This document shows, in pieces, positions 1 to 6,935 of a stretch of DNA of 8,076 bases. The notes beneath the pieces are model-generated. The model ran no database searches. It saw only the letters and a program-made list of their open reading frames with translations, and was not told the DNA's origin. Location of the stretch: contig CALGOZ010000116.1 of the NCBI GenBank assembly GCA_937960785.1, forward strand, positions 1 to 8,076, given 5' to 3'. Source of the stretch: an uncultured Pseudogracilibacillus sp. Lineage in GTDB: Bacteria > Bacillota > Bacilli > Bacillales > Amphibacillaceae. A program made the position numbers and the translations under genes. Position 1 is the first letter of the stretch. The number at the start of each line of letters is the position of its first letter.

Positions 1-1
1 C

Positions 2-34
<33 letters not shown>

Positions 35-47
35 AGTAAATTTATAC

Positions 48-84
48 GATTAGGCGGAATATATTTTCTATATCCCACCTAATC
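48..84 (-). terminator. Factor-independent terminator hairpin after pdaC
   Basis: The arms 48-63 and 69-84 form a 16-bp stem with a 5-base loop. Two positions pair only as G-U wobbles in minus-strand RNA and would be mismatches in plus-strand RNA, so the hairpin is designed for minus-strand transcripts. It begins 20 bases after the pdaC stop codon. The following U-tract is weak (GTATAAATTTAC), so termination may be incomplete. The dif-like site lies just beyond it. Confidence 0.7.
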
Positions 85-104
85 CTACATACTATTATAC
101 CTTA

Positions 105-1505
105 TTACTTCCCGTAATACACGCCATTTGATGCGGGATCTAAATGTTTTAATAACTCCGATGTTGTTACAAACTCGTAATCTTCCTTTTGTAATGTTTC
201 AATTACTTTTTCTAAAGCATCGGCTGTCGTTTGGTGGATGTCATGCATTAATACAATTGATAATTCTTTAGTATCACGATTAATTATCTCTAATGTTTTT
301 TTAATACTTCTATGTTTCCAATCTAATGTGTCGACTGACCACATTACGATAGTTTGTTCCGATTTGTTAGCTAACTCTATCACTGTATTATTATATTCGC
401 CATAAGGAGGTCGGAATAATTTCGGTTTAACACCTGTAACTTTTTCGATTATACTTTTTGACTCAATAATTTCCTTTTCAATTTGTGAACGTTTTGCTTT
501 ATTTAAATTCATATGATTGATACTATGGTTCGCAATTTCATGACCTTGTTTTGCTACGTCTTTTGCAATATGAGGAAACTTGTTCACGTTCCTAGCTAAC
601 ATAAAAAAAGTAGCCTTAATATTATATTGATCTAGTAAATTTAAAATTTGTGGAGTAACGGTTACATCTGGACCGTCATCAAAAGTTAATGCAACAAGTT
701 TTTTGTTTGTTTTCTCCTTTTGTTTCTTTTTCTTTGTTTTTTCTTCTTTCTTTTTAGGTACGAATTGCTTTTTGTATGTTTTATGTAAATGGTCTTTAAT
801 TTTCTCGTATTCTACGATGACTCGGTCAACTTCATTCTCTTTTTCTTTATTTTCGATAATAAATTCGATGTTATTGTCGGTTAAAATCCATTGAATCGGT
901 TCGACTGTTTTCGTGTCGATTTGCTCAAGCCGTTTTTTGTTTTTCCCCTCGGGAATAGTGCTTAAAAATCTAGTATACTCACTTTTATTTTTTATTTTCG
1001 GGAGATCGATAACATCTAATAATTCGATAAAACGTTCTTTTTCTTGATCAATGACAAACGTATGTACCTTTGAATTGTAGCGTTCGATTTGATTTGTTTT
1101 ATCTTCGACATAATATTGTATGTACATTTCATATGTAAAGTAACGGTCTTTTACCTCTTTTACAATCGGCTCAATTGTGAAATAAGCTTCCGCATATTGA
1201 CTTATTGGTGGTTCAATCGCCTGCATCTCTGAGAAAAATTCATCTTCTTGCTCTAGCGCCCATTTTTTAATGTGTCGATCTACCTCTTTGTAACTTGTGA
1301 TGGGAATGGTTATTGAGGAAGTGAAAGTTTTACCTTCCTTTATTTCTTTTTCTAATGTTAGTCCTTGTTCGATCTTGTGTGTTTTTACTTCAGTAGACAT
1401 AACTTGCTTTCGTGAAATTGGCGCTGAATTAACATCGTATGTAAAAGCAATTACTGTCGCAAGTGCTAGAAAAATAACTGCAATAAAAAAGACCCTCTTA
1501 CCCAT
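105..1505 (-). CDS. pdaC: PdaC-like membrane-anchored peptidoglycan/polysaccharide deacetylase
   Basis: Predicted 466-residue NodB-family (carbohydrate esterase 4) deacetylase that removes N-acetyl groups from cell-wall sugars outside the membrane. B. subtilis PdaC, a peptidoglycan MurNAc deacetylase, has about 467 residues and the same layout. Residues 5-21 form an N-terminal membrane anchor or signal. Residues about 45-245 resemble the DUF4163/DUF3298-type extracellular domain. A very lysine-rich linker spans about 250-269, and the catalytic domain about 270-455. All five CE4 motifs are intact: TFDDGPD (274-280, catalytic D276 and metal ligand D277), HSINH (327-331, metal ligands H327 and H331), RPPYG (365-369), DTLDW (392-396) and LMHDIH (419-424, catalytic H421). 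I chose ATG at 1505 over the in-frame ATG at 1583 because AGGGGATGG sits just upstream and the hydrophobic anchor follows directly. The gene has a candidate promoter of its own and an inverted repeat over its ribosome binding site. Confidence 0.85.
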   Translation of the reverse strand: MGKRVFFIAVIFLALATVIAFTYDVNSAPISRKQVMSTEVKTHKIEQGLTLEKEIKEGKTFTSSITIPITSYKEVDRHIKKWALEQEDEFFSEMQAIEPPISQYAEAYFTIEPIVKEVKDRYFTYEMYIQYYVEDKTNQIERYNSKVHTFVIDQEKERFIELLDVIDLPKIKNKSEYTRFLSTIPEGKNKKRLEQIDTKTVEPIQWILTDNNIEFIIENKEKENEVDRVIVEYEKIKDHLHKTYKKQFVPKKKEEKTKKKKQKEKTNKKLVALTFDDGPDVTVTPQILNLLDQYNIKATFFMLARNVNKFPHIAKDVAKQGHEIANHSINHMNLNKAKRSQIEKEIIESKSIIEKVTGVKPKLFRPPYGEYNNTVIELANKSEQTIVMWSVDTLDWKHRSIKKTLEIINRDTKELSIVLMHDIHQTTADALEKVIETLQKEDYEFVTTSELLKHLDPASNGVYYGK

Positions 1506-1511
1506 TATGCC

Positions 1512-1623
1512 ATCCCCTAAAACAAAATAGTACGTAATATAATTGTAACAAATATAACTTAGTTTTGTATATACAATTTGCAAAAATTAATGAAAATTGT
1601 CGTACAACTTTGTTTCAGGGGAT
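1512..1623 (-). repeat. Inverted repeat covering the pdaC ribosome binding site
   Basis: The arms at 1512-1524 and 1611-1623 can form a 13-bp stem in minus-strand RNA (AUCCCCUGAAACA with UGUUUUAGGGGAU, one G-U pair), with 86 bases between them. The 3' arm contains the AGGGGAU ribosome binding site of pdaC. A transcript coming from yhfW would carry both arms, whereas one started at the candidate promoter 1542-1550 would carry only the 3' arm. A regulatory role is inferred. Confidence 0.5.
1542..1550 (-). promoter_or_regulatory. Candidate extended -10 promoter for pdaC
   Basis: On the minus strand TGTTACAAT forms an extended -10 element (TGn followed by TACAAT) about 37 bases upstream of the chosen pdaC start. 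There is no convincing -35 hexamer (ATACAA at the expected spacing). The surrounding leader is very AT-rich and holds three TTGT...ACAA dyads (1543-1551, 1565-1576 and 1597-1607), the middle one a perfect 12-bp palindrome, which could be operator-like. This is a tentative call. Confidence 0.35.
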
Positions 1624-1634
1624 CTATTTTTGTC

Positions 1635-3164
1635 TTAGAGGTCTTTGTATCGAGTTAAATCGCGTACAGCAGGTCCGTTAAGCACTTTTCCTTCATAGGA
1701 AAATCGCGAACCATGACATGGACAATCCCAACTTTTTTCTGCATCATTCCAATTTAGTTCACAGCCTAAATGAGTACATGTTGTATCGACTGCATATAAT
1801 TGATCTTCTTCGTCTTTATAAACTCCGATACGGTTACCTTCTTTTATAATCGTACATGCTTTTCCTTTTTCTAATTTGGAAATATCCCCTTCTTCACCAT
1901 CGAGCTTTCCTTTCACTAACTGTTTGGCGACTTCGGCATTGAAGGTGAACATATTTTTTAAATTCGGGTTTATTTTTGTCTTCCGTTGTAATGAAAATAA
2001 ATCGGCGAAACGACATTTTTTATTTATGATTAAGTTTCTGAGTAATAATGCAGCATTTGTTCCATTCGTCATACCCCATTTTCTAAAACCTGTTGCAACA
2101 AATACATTATCTTTTTCCGCAGTCATAGTCCCAATATATGGTAACTTATCTGCGGTTGTATAATCTTGGTCTGACCACTGATAATCGATCGTCTCAATCG
2201 TGAAATTTTTTTCGGCAAAACTGGCTAATTGATTAAAATGCTCTGCCATCGGGTGATCGCTTACACCTGTACGGTGGTTTTCACCCGCAAAAAGCATTCC
2301 TTGATCACCATCGATTGTAACAGGACGAATCGAGCGTGTCGGTGTATCAATATTAATATACATTCCATCAACGGTTGTTTTTGTTTTTGCTGCCAGGGCA
2401 TAGGAACGGTCAGCATACATTTTTAACGGGAAAAATTGTTCTCCATCGAATATTGGATAATGAGATGTTTGAACAACATAATGACTTACTATCCGATAAT
2501 CGTCTTTACAAATCACAATCGGGCGTTTTGAATATTCGATTGATAAAGCGCGAGTATTTTCATACAGTTTAACACCGGCTTTATTACATTCCTCGAGTAA
2601 GTAAGTCAAATAGTGTAACGGATGGAAGTGAGCTTGGTTTTCAATTTTTAGGGCTTGTCTTACTTGAAAAGGTAACTCGGTCTTAGTCGTTAGTGTCCCT
2701 TGAATCCCTATTGCTTCATATGCAGCTAGTTCTTTTTCTAATTTTTCTGTATTATCACCTTCCGTAGAATAGAGAAAGGATGGAGCTGTTGTAAAATTCG
2801 CATCAATCTTATTTTCCTCTATTGTCTTTTTCATAAATTGTAATGCTCGTTCATTAGCTTCGTAATAAAGTTTTGCTGTATCAAGATCAAAGTTATTAAT
2901 TAATTCATCGTAAATTAAACCGTGTTGAACTGTGATTTTTGCTGTTGTATTACCCGTTGTCCCAGATAAAAAACGATTTGCATCAATTAAGCAAATAGAA
3001 TACCCTTCCTGACGAAGTAAATAAGCTAATGTAATTCCAGTAATCCCACCACCGACGATTGTAATATCAACTTCCAAGTTTTCTTCAAGTGTTGGATAGG
3101 TTGGTAGCTTCGTCGTTTCATGCCATAAGCTGTTTGTGTTATTTGGAAATGTAAATGGCAACAT
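1635..3164 (-). CDS. yhfW: YhfW-like FAD-dependent oxidoreductase with C-terminal Rieske [2Fe-2S] domain
   Basis: Predicted 509-residue cytoplasmic flavoprotein, the same length as I recall for B. subtilis YhfW, whose substrate is not known to me. The N-terminal D-amino-acid-oxidase-type domain begins with the dinucleotide-binding sequence ITIVGGGITG (34-43, GxGxxG at 38-43) and ends near residue 385; the segment FVATGFRKWGMTNGTNAA (355-372) is the usual second FAD contact. A Rieske domain follows from about 415. It carries CTHLGC (463-468) and CPCHGS (481-486): cluster ligands C463, H465, C481 and H484, plus the C468/C483 pair that forms a disulfide in classical high-potential Rieske proteins. 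All ligands are intact. The protein is expected to pass electrons between FAD and the iron-sulfur cluster. The start is clear: AAAAGGAGGG lies 7 bases before the ATG. That site is part of an unusual hairpin (3168-3226). Confidence 0.88.
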   Translation of the reverse strand: MLPFTFPNNTNSLWHETTKLPTYPTLEENLEVDITIVGGGITGITLAYLLRQEGYSICLIDANRFLSGTTGNTTAKITVQHGLIYDELINNFDLDTAKLYYEANERALQFMKKTIEENKIDANFTTAPSFLYSTEGDNTEKLEKELAAYEAIGIQGTLTTKTELPFQVRQALKIENQAHFHPLHYLTYLLEECNKAGVKLYENTRALSIEYSKRPIVICKDDYRIVSHYVVQTSHYPIFDGEQFFPLKMYADRSYALAAKTKTTVDGMYINIDTPTRSIRPVTIDGDQGMLFAGENHRTGVSDHPMAEHFNQLASFAEKNFTIETIDYQWSDQDYTTADKLPYIGTMTAEKDNVFVATGFRKWGMTNGTNAALLLRNLIINKKCRFADLFSLQRKTKINPNLKNMFTFNAEVAKQLVKGKLDGEEGDISKLEKGKACTIIKEGNRIGVYKDEEDQLYAVDTTCTHLGCELNWNDAEKSWDCPCHGSRFSYEGKVLNGPAVRDLTRYKDL

Positions 3165-3167
3165 AAA

Positions 3168-3226
3168 AAAACCCTCCTTTTCTCCTTATACTAGATATGT
3201 ATAGTCTGGTTGAAAAGAAGGGTTTT
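3168..3226 (-). terminator. Terminator-like hairpin that also contains the yhfW ribosome binding site
   Basis: In minus-strand RNA the arm 3226-3212 (AAAACCCUUCUUUUC) pairs over 15 bp, with one G-U, with the arm 3182-3168 (GAAAAGGAGGGUUUU). The loop is 29 bases. The second arm runs straight into a seven-U tract ending at the yhfW start codon, so it has the form of a factor-independent terminator. It begins 6 bases after the stop codon of the preceding small gene. The whole Shine-Dalgarno sequence of yhfW lies in the stem. It could be a plain terminator, an attenuator or a translational block; the sequence does not decide which. Confidence 0.55.
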
Positions 3227-3232
3227 ATGTAT

Positions 3233-3439
3233 TCAATTTATTTCTTCAAAATATTCTTTGTAATATCCGGCGACACGATTACTGTTGTCAATTATGAAAA
3301 TAAATTCGTCTGTTTCATTAATTACGTCATAAACTTTTCCTTCTGTCAACATCGTATCGACCTTATACTTTTTTGCTTCAGTATGCACACATTTTACTTG
3401 TTTAATCGCTTCCTTTTTGTCCCAATCATAATGAATCAT
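3233..3439 (-). CDS. Conserved-looking small hypothetical protein (possibly DUF6501 family)
   Basis: A 68-residue protein starting MIHYDWDKKEAIKQVKCVHT. It resembles small uncharacterised Bacillaceae proteins that I recall as DUF6501, with the pattern VKCVHT..AKKY....L..GK.YDV.NETDEFIFIIDNS..VAGYYKEYFE; this assignment is from memory. It is soluble-looking, rich in charged and aromatic residues, with alternating hydrophobic residues at 36-64 suggesting a small beta-rich fold. There is no signal peptide or membrane segment. Function unknown. The start at 3439 is supported by TAGGGGGC 7 bases upstream. It begins 42 bases after the msrAB stop with no obvious terminator between, so it may be co-transcribed with msrAB. 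Its leader contains the degenerate dif-like site, and the six-base segments 3440-3445 and 3472-3477 could pair around the ribosome binding site. Confidence 0.75.
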   Translation of the reverse strand: MIHYDWDKKEAIKQVKCVHTEAKKYKVDTMLTEGKVYDVINETDEFIFIIDNSNRVAGYYKEYFEEIN

Positions 3440-3455
3440 CGATAAGCCCCCTATT

Positions 3456-3482
3456 AGTTTACATAATAAAATTATCGCAAAT
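3456..3482 (-). other. Degenerate second dif-like site
   Basis: On the minus strand this 27-bp sequence reads as an XerC-side arm ATTTGCGATAA (9 of 11 identical to the arm of the site at 3-30), a 5-bp centre TTTTA, and an XerD-side arm TTATGTAAACT (11 of 11 identical). The identity with the first site continues through 14 bases on the XerD side (positions 2-15 and 3455-3468). Both sites point the same way. The short centre and altered XerC arm suggest an impaired or remnant site rather than a working dif. The first base of the XerC arm falls in the msrAB stop codon. Confidence 0.65.
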
Positions 3483-4441
3483 TACTCTTCGAATAAATAT
3501 AAATATTCTCCATATCCTTCTTCTTCCATTTTTTCTTTAGGAATAAAACGTAAAGCAGCTGAATTAATACAATAACGTAGTCCACCTTCTTCTTGTGGAC
3601 CATCAGGAAATACATGTCCTAAGTGAGCATCGGCAGTTTTACTTCTTACTTCGGTCCGAATCATCCCATGCGATCGGTCTAAATGCTCTGTTATTTCTTT
3701 ATCGTGAACCGGTCTTGTAAAGCTTGGCCAACCACACTGGGCATCGTACTTATCTTTAGAAGAAAATAGTACTTTTCCTGAAATAATGTCTACATAAATT
3801 CCATCCCGGAACTCATCCCAATATTCGTTTTGATAAGGTGGTTCTGTTCCATCTTCTTGGGTAACATGATATTGCATGGGAGTTAATTTTTCTTTTAGCT
3901 TTTCTTTTTCTTCCTTTTTCCATACTTTTTCAATAAAGTCTACTCGACCAGAACCATGTTTGTAGGCTTCATAGTGATCTCGATTCCTCTTGTAGAAATA
4001 TTGATGGTAATCCTCGGCTGGATAAAAGGCTTTTGCTTTTCGAATTTCTGTTACAATTGGCTTTGAGAAGATGCCACTGTTTTCGATTTCTTCTTTCGAT
4101 TTTAGGGCGATTTCCCTTTGTTTATCGTTATGGTAAAAAATTGCTGTTTTATACGACTCTCCCCGATCGTGAAACTGCCCTCCATCATCAGTCGGATCGA
4201 TTTGTCGCCAAAATAGATCTACTAGCGACTTATAAGAAACAATCGACGGGTCGAACGTAATTTGTACTGCTTCTACGTGACCAGTCGTATTGGAGCAAAC
4301 TTCTTCATAGGTAGGATTTTCGACAGTGCCTCCGGTATAACCCGATAACACTTCGATAATTCCAGGACGTTCATCGAAGGGTTCAACCATACACCAAAAA
4401 CAACCACCAGCAAAGGTTGCTTTCTCATAATTGTTTGTCAT
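3482..4441 (-). CDS. msrAB: Bifunctional peptide methionine sulfoxide reductase MsrA/MsrB
   Basis: Predicted 319-residue cytoplasmic fusion that reduces both stereoisomers of methionine sulfoxide in proteins, repairing oxidative damage at the expense of thioredoxin. The MsrA part (about 6-160) has the GCFWC motif (13-17, catalytic C14) and C49, a possible resolving cysteine. A charged linker spans about 165-185. The MsrB part (about 186-305) has CGWPSF (C236, probable resolving cysteine), HLGHVF (273-278) and RYCINSAAL (catalytic C291). The CxxC zinc pairs of some MsrB proteins are absent, so this is a zinc-free type. B. subtilis encodes the two activities as separate adjacent genes, so the fusion is a lineage difference. 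The start is supported by AAAAGAGGG upstream of ATG 4441. A promoter lies at 4501-4528. Confidence 0.95.
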   Translation of the reverse strand: MTNNYEKATFAGGCFWCMVEPFDERPGIIEVLSGYTGGTVENPTYEEVCSNTTGHVEAVQITFDPSIVSYKSLVDLFWRQIDPTDDGGQFHDRGESYKTAIFYHNDKQREIALKSKEEIENSGIFSKPIVTEIRKAKAFYPAEDYHQYFYKRNRDHYEAYKHGSGRVDFIEKVWKKEEKEKLKEKLTPMQYHVTQEDGTEPPYQNEYWDEFRDGIYVDIISGKVLFSSKDKYDAQCGWPSFTRPVHDKEITEHLDRSHGMIRTEVRSKTADAHLGHVFPDGPQEEGGLRYCINSAALRFIPKEKMEEEGYGEYLYLFEE

Positions 4442-4500
4442 TAGGTTTCCCTCTTTTCTATTTTGTTAAATTTTTCGATTTTTTTATTCATCATGTATTT

Positions 4501-4528
4501 ATTTTAACATTTTATACAATCTGGGCAA
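4501..4528 (-). promoter_or_regulatory. Probable SigA promoter for msrAB
   Basis: On the minus strand TTGCCC (4528-4523) and TAAAAT (4506-4501) are separated by 16 bases, and TGT precedes the -10, giving an extended -10. It sits about 60 bases upstream of the msrAB start and just downstream of the yneF terminator, where a new transcription unit is expected. No operator is obvious nearby. Confidence 0.55.
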
Positions 4529-4558
4529 TTATTTTTACGTAAATAGTTCCTATATAAG

Positions 4559-4590
4559 AATACGGTGTTCAAATTAATGAACACCGCATT
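4559..4590 (-). terminator. Factor-independent terminator after yneF
   Basis: The arms 4559-4571 and 4578-4590 form a 13-bp stem with a 6-base loop. One pair is G-U in minus-strand RNA and a mismatch in plus-strand RNA, which supports minus-strand use. It starts 8 bases after the yneF stop codon and is followed by a U-rich stretch (TCTTATAT). It separates the ynzC-tkt-yneF unit from msrAB. Confidence 0.8.
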
Positions 4591-4598
4591 TCTTTTTA

Positions 4599-4823
4599 TT
4601 ACTTCTTTTCCATTTGTTGGTTCATCGCGCGCATCATTTGATTGATTTTCTTCCGCGACGGTTTTTGTCCCATTTGCATCATTAAAGTACGTAACATTTG
4701 TTCGTTAATTGGTGGGTTTTTCTTTAAATAGTCCATCATATATTTTCGTGAGATGAAAAATCCGAGCGCAACTCCTGCAATTAGTGCAATCGTTGCAATA
4801 ACAATTACCCAAATTGTGCTCAT
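4599..4823 (-). CDS. yneF: YneF family (UPF0154) small membrane protein
   Basis: A 74-residue protein with one N-terminal transmembrane helix (about residues 4-25, including AGVALGFFISRKYM) and a cationic, methionine- and glutamine-rich cytoplasmic tail (NPPINEQMLRTLMMQMG, then KPSRKKINQMM). This is the characteristic UPF0154/YneF pattern; B. subtilis YneF is of similar length. The function is not established. In B. subtilis it also lies downstream of tkt, but with sirA (yneE) in between; here it follows tkt by 76 bases with no gene between. GAAGGGAG lies 11 bases upstream of the ATG, a somewhat long spacing. It probably depends on read-through from tkt, since I see only a very weak promoter candidate in the gap. 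Confidence 0.93.
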   Translation of the reverse strand: MSTIWVIVIATIALIAGVALGFFISRKYMMDYLKKNPPINEQMLRTLMMQMGQKPSRKKINQMMRAMNQQMEKK

Positions 4824-4899
4824 AACTGATAAAACTCCCTTCGATAAGTTCCTTTTACAGTTTACTAAAATGTCGCGACGAACACAAACAAAAACGAAG

Positions 4900-6909
4900 T
4901 TAATCGTTCTTTACTAGTGTTTCAACTTCTTTTACGACATTCTCGACGGAAAATCCATATTTTTCAACGACAATATTTCCTGGCGCAGACGCACCGAACT
5001 TATCAACAGCTAGCGATCTCCCTTCGATTCCTACATAACGCTCCCAACCAAGACTAGAGCCCATTTCGATTGATAGACGTTTTGTCACAGCTTTTGGTAA
5101 AACTGTTTCTTTATATTCTTCAGACTGTTGCTCGAATAAATCCCAGGATGGCATGCTTACGACACGGACATCGATCTCTTTTGCACGTAACTTCTTTTGA
5201 GCTTCGAGGGCTAAACTGACCTCTGAACCAGTAGCGATTAAAATAGCATCGATATTTTCCTCCGCATCGGAAATAACGTACGCTCCTTTGCGCACACCTT
5301 CTGATAACGTCTTCTCATCGACATCGAGGGTCGGTAAACCTTGACGTGTTAACACTAATATTGTTGGACGATCTTTTGATTCAATCGCAAGTTGCCAGGC
5401 GACGCGTGTTTCATTACCATCTGCCGGGCGTAAGACAGTCACATTCGGCATTGCACGGAAAGATGCAAGTTGCTCAACGGGTTCGTGGGTTGGACCATCT
5501 TCTCCAACAGCAATTGAATCATGAGTAAAGACATAGGTGACTGGTGTATTCATCAAGGCAGCTAGACGAATGGCTGGTCGCAAATAGTCGCTAAAGACGA
5601 AGAATGTTCCTCCATATACTTTTAATCCACCGTGTAAAGCCATTCCATTTAATGCAGCCCCCATGGCAAACTCACGAACACCGAACCAAATGTTTCGTCC
5701 AGCGTAACTCTCCTTCAAAAAGTCTCCTTCATCTTTCATCATTGTATTGTTAGAGCTAGCTAAGTCTGCACTTCCACCAAAAAGGCTCGGTACAGTCTTT
5801 GCTAACGCATTAATTGCTTCACTTGAGGCGACACGAGTTGCTAACGTATCCTCTCCAGATTTATAAGTCGGTAAAGCATCAGCGTAATTTTCTGGAAGCT
5901 CTCCTTCGATTGCTTGTTTCAATTCTTTCGCAAGTTCTGGGTGGGTCTTTTTATAATTTGCAAAAAGGCTATTCCATTCCTCTTCTAATTTTTTACCTCG
6001 CTGTACTACCTTTTCTTCAAAATGACGATATACATCATCGCTTACGAAAAACGGATCCTCAAACTCCCATCCGTAATATTGTTTCGTTAGGCTCGTCTCC
6101 TCATCACCTAATGGAGCACCGTGAGCTGCGGAAGAGTCCGCTTTATTTGGAGAACCGTAACCGATGATTGTTTTTACTTCGATTAATGTTGGTTGTTCTT
6201 TATTTGCTTTTGCTTCAAGAAGAGCATTACGAATTGCATCGGTATCATTACCATCTTCAACACGGAGTACTTGCCAATTATATCCTTCAAAACGTTTCTG
6301 CACATCATCAGAATATGCCATATGAAGATCGCCATCTAGGGAAATATCATTGGAATCATAAAGTACAATTAATTTATGTAAACCTAGATGACCTGCTAGA
6401 GAAGCTGCTTCATGGGAAATTCCTTCCATAATATCTCCATCACCGACAAGGGAATACGTGTAATGATCGATAATAGGAAAGTCTTCTTTATTATATTTAG
6501 CAGCTAAATGGGCTTCTGCCATCGCCATACCAACAGCCATCGCAATTCCCTGACCTAAAGGACCTGTCGTTGCTTCTACTCCGTCTGTGTCTAATACTTC
6601 TGGATGTCCTGGCGTACGGGAACCCCACTGGCGGAAGTTTTTAATATCATCGATTGTGACATCATAACCAGATAAATGTAATAAACTATAAAGAAGCATC
6701 GAACCATGACCAGCTGATAAAACGAAGCGATCACGGTTAAACCAGTTTGAATTTTTCGGTTGGTGATTCATGACATCGGTAAACAAGGTGTAGGCCATCG
6801 GTGCTGCACCCATCGGTAAACCTGGATGCCCTGAATTTGCTTTTTCAATCGCATCGATCGATAATGTGCGAATTGTATTAATCGCTAACTGTTCCAACTG
6901 ATTTGACAT
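4900..6909 (-). CDS. tkt: Transketolase
   Basis: Predicted 669-residue, full-length thiamine-diphosphate enzyme of the non-oxidative pentose phosphate pathway. It moves two-carbon ketol units between sugar phosphates (xylulose-5-P with ribose-5-P or erythrose-4-P). Visible landmarks are H28 in SGHPG, H68 in SAGHGS, the TPP/metal motif GDGDIMEG (156-163) closing with N187, H263 in AAHGAPLG, E413 in WFGVREFAMG (the conserved cofactor-activating glutamate), and H463 and H475 in the segment FTHDSIAVGEDGPTHEP (461-477). The C-terminal domain starts at about 540. The start is supported by AAAGGGAG 5 bases upstream of the ATG. It begins 26 bases after ynzC, implying co-transcription. No truncation or missing catalytic residue is seen. 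Confidence 0.98.
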   Translation of the reverse strand: MSNQLEQLAINTIRTLSIDAIEKANSGHPGLPMGAAPMAYTLFTDVMNHQPKNSNWFNRDRFVLSAGHGSMLLYSLLHLSGYDVTIDDIKNFRQWGSRTPGHPEVLDTDGVEATTGPLGQGIAMAVGMAMAEAHLAAKYNKEDFPIIDHYTYSLVGDGDIMEGISHEAASLAGHLGLHKLIVLYDSNDISLDGDLHMAYSDDVQKRFEGYNWQVLRVEDGNDTDAIRNALLEAKANKEQPTLIEVKTIIGYGSPNKADSSAAHGAPLGDEETSLTKQYYGWEFEDPFFVSDDVYRHFEEKVVQRGKKLEEEWNSLFANYKKTHPELAKELKQAIEGELPENYADALPTYKSGEDTLATRVASSEAINALAKTVPSLFGGSADLASSNNTMMKDEGDFLKESYAGRNIWFGVREFAMGAALNGMALHGGLKVYGGTFFVFSDYLRPAIRLAALMNTPVTYVFTHDSIAVGEDGPTHEPVEQLASFRAMPNVTVLRPADGNETRVAWQLAIESKDRPTILVLTRQGLPTLDVDEKTLSEGVRKGAYVISDAEENIDAILIATGSEVSLALEAQKKLRAKEIDVRVVSMPSWDLFEQQSEEYKETVLPKAVTKRLSIEMGSSLGWERYVGIEGRSLAVDKFGASAPGNIVVEKYGFSVENVVKEVETLVKND

Positions 6910-6935
6910 GATATCTCCCTTTCATCTTTCCTTTA

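Noticed and set aside
1506..1583. N-terminal extension of the deacetylase to an ATG at 1583.
   Set aside because: The extension lacks a ribosome binding site, crosses the AT-rich leader and candidate promoter, and places residues before a typical signal anchor. The ATG at 1505 has AGGGGATGG upstream.
3197..3445. 82-residue plus-strand open frame antisense to the small hypothetical gene.
   Set aside because: It has no ribosome binding site and a composition typical of an antisense shadow, while the minus-strand frame has a good start site and a conserved-looking sequence.
4872..4879. GTCGCGAC palindrome in the tkt-yneF gap as an operator.
   Set aside because: It is only 8 bp, has no flanking symmetry, is not a LexA box, and has no nearby convincing promoter.
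4859..4886. A dif-like arm AGTTTACTAAA between tkt and yneF.
   Set aside because: One arm matches 9 of 11 but the second arm is essentially unrelated and the centre is not AT-rich.
5346..6431. Several plus-strand open frames opposite tkt.
   Set aside because: They are antisense shadows of a full-length transketolase, with no ribosome binding sites and no recognisable families.
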